Shown here in pieces: positions 62,336-64,000 of a stretch of 64,000 nucleotides of DNA (positions are counted from its first letter, which is position 1; every line of letters starts with the position of its first letter). Origin of the DNA: Sphagnum compactum (taxonomy: Eukaryota; Bryophyta; Sphagnopsida; Sphagnales); NCBI GenBank assembly GCA_965153455.1, contig OZ234494.1, forward strand, positions 20,522,001 through 20,586,000, written 5' to 3'. Position numbers and translations under genes: made by a program. Under the pieces are notes generated by a model, which saw only the letters and a program-made list of their open reading frames with translations, was not told the DNA's origin and ran no database searches.

Positions 62336-62930
62336 TTTCTTCACCTCCCGCTGGCTCAATTCATCTTTCCTACTCGCTGTATTGATCGTTGCGTCTTATT
62401 CGTCAGCTTTGATCAACTCTTCGTTGCGCTGCTTTCTTCACCTCCCGCTTGCTCAATTTATTTTTCCTACTCGCTGAATTGATCGATTGCGTCCTACTCA
62501 TCAGCTTTGATCAACTCTCCGTTGCGCTACTTTCTTCACCTCCTCTTGCTCAATTTATCTTTCCTACTCGCTGGATTGATCGATTACGTCCTACTCGTCA
62601 GCTTTGTTCAATTCTTCGTAGAGCTACTTTCTTCACCTCCCGCTTGCTCAATTCATCTTTCCTACTCGCTGGATTGATCGTTGCGTCTTATTCGTCAGCT
62701 TTGATCAACTCTTCGTTGCGCTGCTTTCTTCACCTCCCGCTTGCTCAATTTATTTTTCCTACTCGCTGAATTGATCGATTGCGTCCTACTCATCAGCTTT
62801 GATCAACTCTCCGTTGCGCTACTTTCTTCACCTCCTCTTGCTCAATTTATCTTTCCTACTCGCTGGATTGATCGATTACGTCCTACTCGTCAGCTTTGTT
62901 CAATTCTTCGTAGAGCTACTTTCTTCACTC
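62336..62930. repeat. 97/98-bp satellite in a trimeric higher-order repeat
   Basis: Units beginning 'tttcttcacctcc' start at 62,336, 62,433, 62,531, 62,628, 62,725 and 62,823, with a partial seventh at about 62,920. Units 2 and 5 are identical, units 3 and 6 are identical, and units 1 and 4 differ by about two bases, while the three types differ more from each other. The pattern is A-B-C-A-B-C with a 292-bp higher-order period. More distant relatives of the unit ('gatcgttcaactcttcgttg') appear just upstream at 62,200-62,290. Long frames through it are by-products of the repeat. Confidence 0.9.
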
Positions 62931-63554
62931 GAGCTAGTCATTGAGATTTCCAAAGCTCTTCGTTCTTCTTCCGCTACGGTGAATAAGGACTCATCTAACA
63001 GGTGTGGAAACCAGAGTGCGAGTGCCTTCGTAAGTGCGATGCTCACGGGCAATAGATTTTGTAGAATGTAAACTTACAATCTGATGATTAATAGGACCAT
63101 GGTTTTTGCTTTGGAGAGAGTGTAACTACTCGAGCTCGAAATTGGAAACACAACGGATATACACAGATTTCTTGCTGGCTAGCAAATTCAATGAATGATA
63201 ATTTGTCTTTTTTTTTTGGAGAAGATGTTGACCATTCTTGTTTTCTTGGGGAGGAATTCTTCACGTAATTAACGCCTTACAAGAAAGGGGAAATCTGGCA
63301 TCAGCTTATGGGTCTTGAGCTAATTTGTTTGCAACGAATATTTATTGAGCTACAGTTAGAATCGAAAGAGTTTTCAGCTTGCAAAAAGCAAACTAGATTT
63401 CCAGTGAGTTTGATCCCATGTTTCCACGTTCGCGAGGGAGACAGAGTCAGAGTTGAGTCCTGAGACGGATAGCTAATAATATAGTGCGCTTTTCATGTTT
63501 ACAGCCTTCGGTGCTCCACAGTAATTGCACAACTGTGCTTGGAGTTTTAGATCA
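62931..63554 (+). promoter_or_regulatory. Probable promoter/5' leader of the gene at 63,555
   Basis: Lies between the satellite and the start codon of the last gene. No specific element could be assigned; composition is intermediate and there is no other reading frame of note. Confidence 0.3.
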
Positions 63555-63717
63555 ATGGGCAGCACATCGACCGCATTAGGCGCTGGCACTAGCCCTGTTT
63601 CTGCATGCGCGGCAGGGGTGTTTCTCGGAGTTGGCTGCATCAGCATATTTGTTATGGGCAAGTTGTTTCAGTATGTGTATGGGATGGGTCAAAGGTCGTC
63701 AGCAACTGGCAGCAGAG
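63555..63717 (+). CDS. First coding exon of a membrane-anchored protein, family not recognised (partial)
   Basis: The frame from the ATG at 63,555 reads MGSTSTALGAGTSPVSACAA, then a hydrophobic segment GVFLGVGCISIFVMGKLFQY of about 20 residues, then VYGMGQRSSATGSRG, where a strong donor (AGAG|GTAAGC) occurs. The exon holds 54 codons plus one base. The composition suggests an N-terminal signal anchor. The remaining exons are beyond the window. An upstream in-frame ATG at 63,525 is possible but would add a less typical lead-in. I do not recognise the family. Confidence 0.5.
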
Positions 63718-64000
63718 GTAAGCTAAGTTCACACAACACGTCTAACCCCATTTCTGAAAATTCGCAAGTCTCCAGTTGGGAGCTTTTGGGAGTATTTGGG
63801 AGCTTAATTTTGTCAGATTAATACATATTACAAATCTTGTTGAGCTTGGCCATAATCTTTGTGTGGGTAGTGTGGTGCATACATTGTTCTATGGTATGGA
63901 TGAGATATGAGCTGGAGTGTTAACCCCTGAATTTTATTGATATATAGAATATATTTTATATAAGTATAAAGTGATTTCTTATAATTCAGATCGCATTTAT
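63718..64000. other. Start of an intron, AT-rich
   Basis: Expected to be intron 1 of the gene beginning at 63,555; no acceptor could be chosen before the window ends. Confidence 0.35.

Noticed and set aside
62449-63071. Repeated hydrophobic reading frames in the satellite region
   Set aside because: They are translations of the 97/98-bp satellite; the repeat period of 292 bp is not a multiple of three, so no frame is kept across the array.
1-64000. CRISPR array, bacterial operon, plastid or mitochondrial insertion
   Set aside because: No regularly spaced short repeats, ribosome-binding sites with packed genes, or recognisable organelle genes were seen.

Overview
The window looks like nuclear DNA of a land plant. 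It has spliced genes with GT-AG introns, plant telo-box repeats (TTTAGGG type), a recognisable RNase P/MRP subunit gene, and long AT-rich stretches full of decayed retroelements and fragment copies. I cannot name the species. The sparse genes and old repeats fit a large-genome plant such as a gymnosperm or fern, but that is inference. I found no bacterial operons, CRISPR array, rRNA, or tRNA I would defend.

Only two loci look intact. A two-exon gene on the + strand (15,378-16,318) encodes a 198-residue secretory-pathway membrane protein of no family I recognise. Facing it, on the - strand (23,953 down to 17,224), is a 12-exon gene for POP1, the large protein subunit of RNase P/RNase MRP. I joined its exons by hand; every junction keeps phase and the total is 3,444 nt (1,147 residues plus stop). 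A third gene appears to start near the right edge (63,555-63,717, first coding exon only).

Left part (1-15 kb): the 3' half of a decayed non-LTR reverse transcriptase, two tandem decayed HAD/FCP1-like phosphatase domains, AT-rich and low-complexity DNA, then a rearranged partial copy of POP1 fused to a fragment of a TBC RabGAP gene.

Middle (24-42 kb): another reverse transcriptase relic of the same family, several copies of a degenerate interspersed repeat, a second partial POP1 copy (intron 5 and part of exon 5), and an inverted chimera that joins pieces of the 11.6 kb and 16 kb regions, followed by a GC-rich minisatellite.

Right part (42-64 kb): a large foldback element, a 2.5-2.7 kb direct repeat present twice (43.4-45.9 and 57.0-59.7 kb), a weak AP2/ERF-like pseudogene, a MITE-like inverted repeat element, and a 97/98-bp satellite in a clean trimeric higher-order arrangement just upstream of the last gene.

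The most striking theme is gene-fragment duplication and shuffling around POP1: at least three rearranged copies of POP1 or its neighbour lie within 30 kb, and introns in the copies show the copying was at the DNA level.
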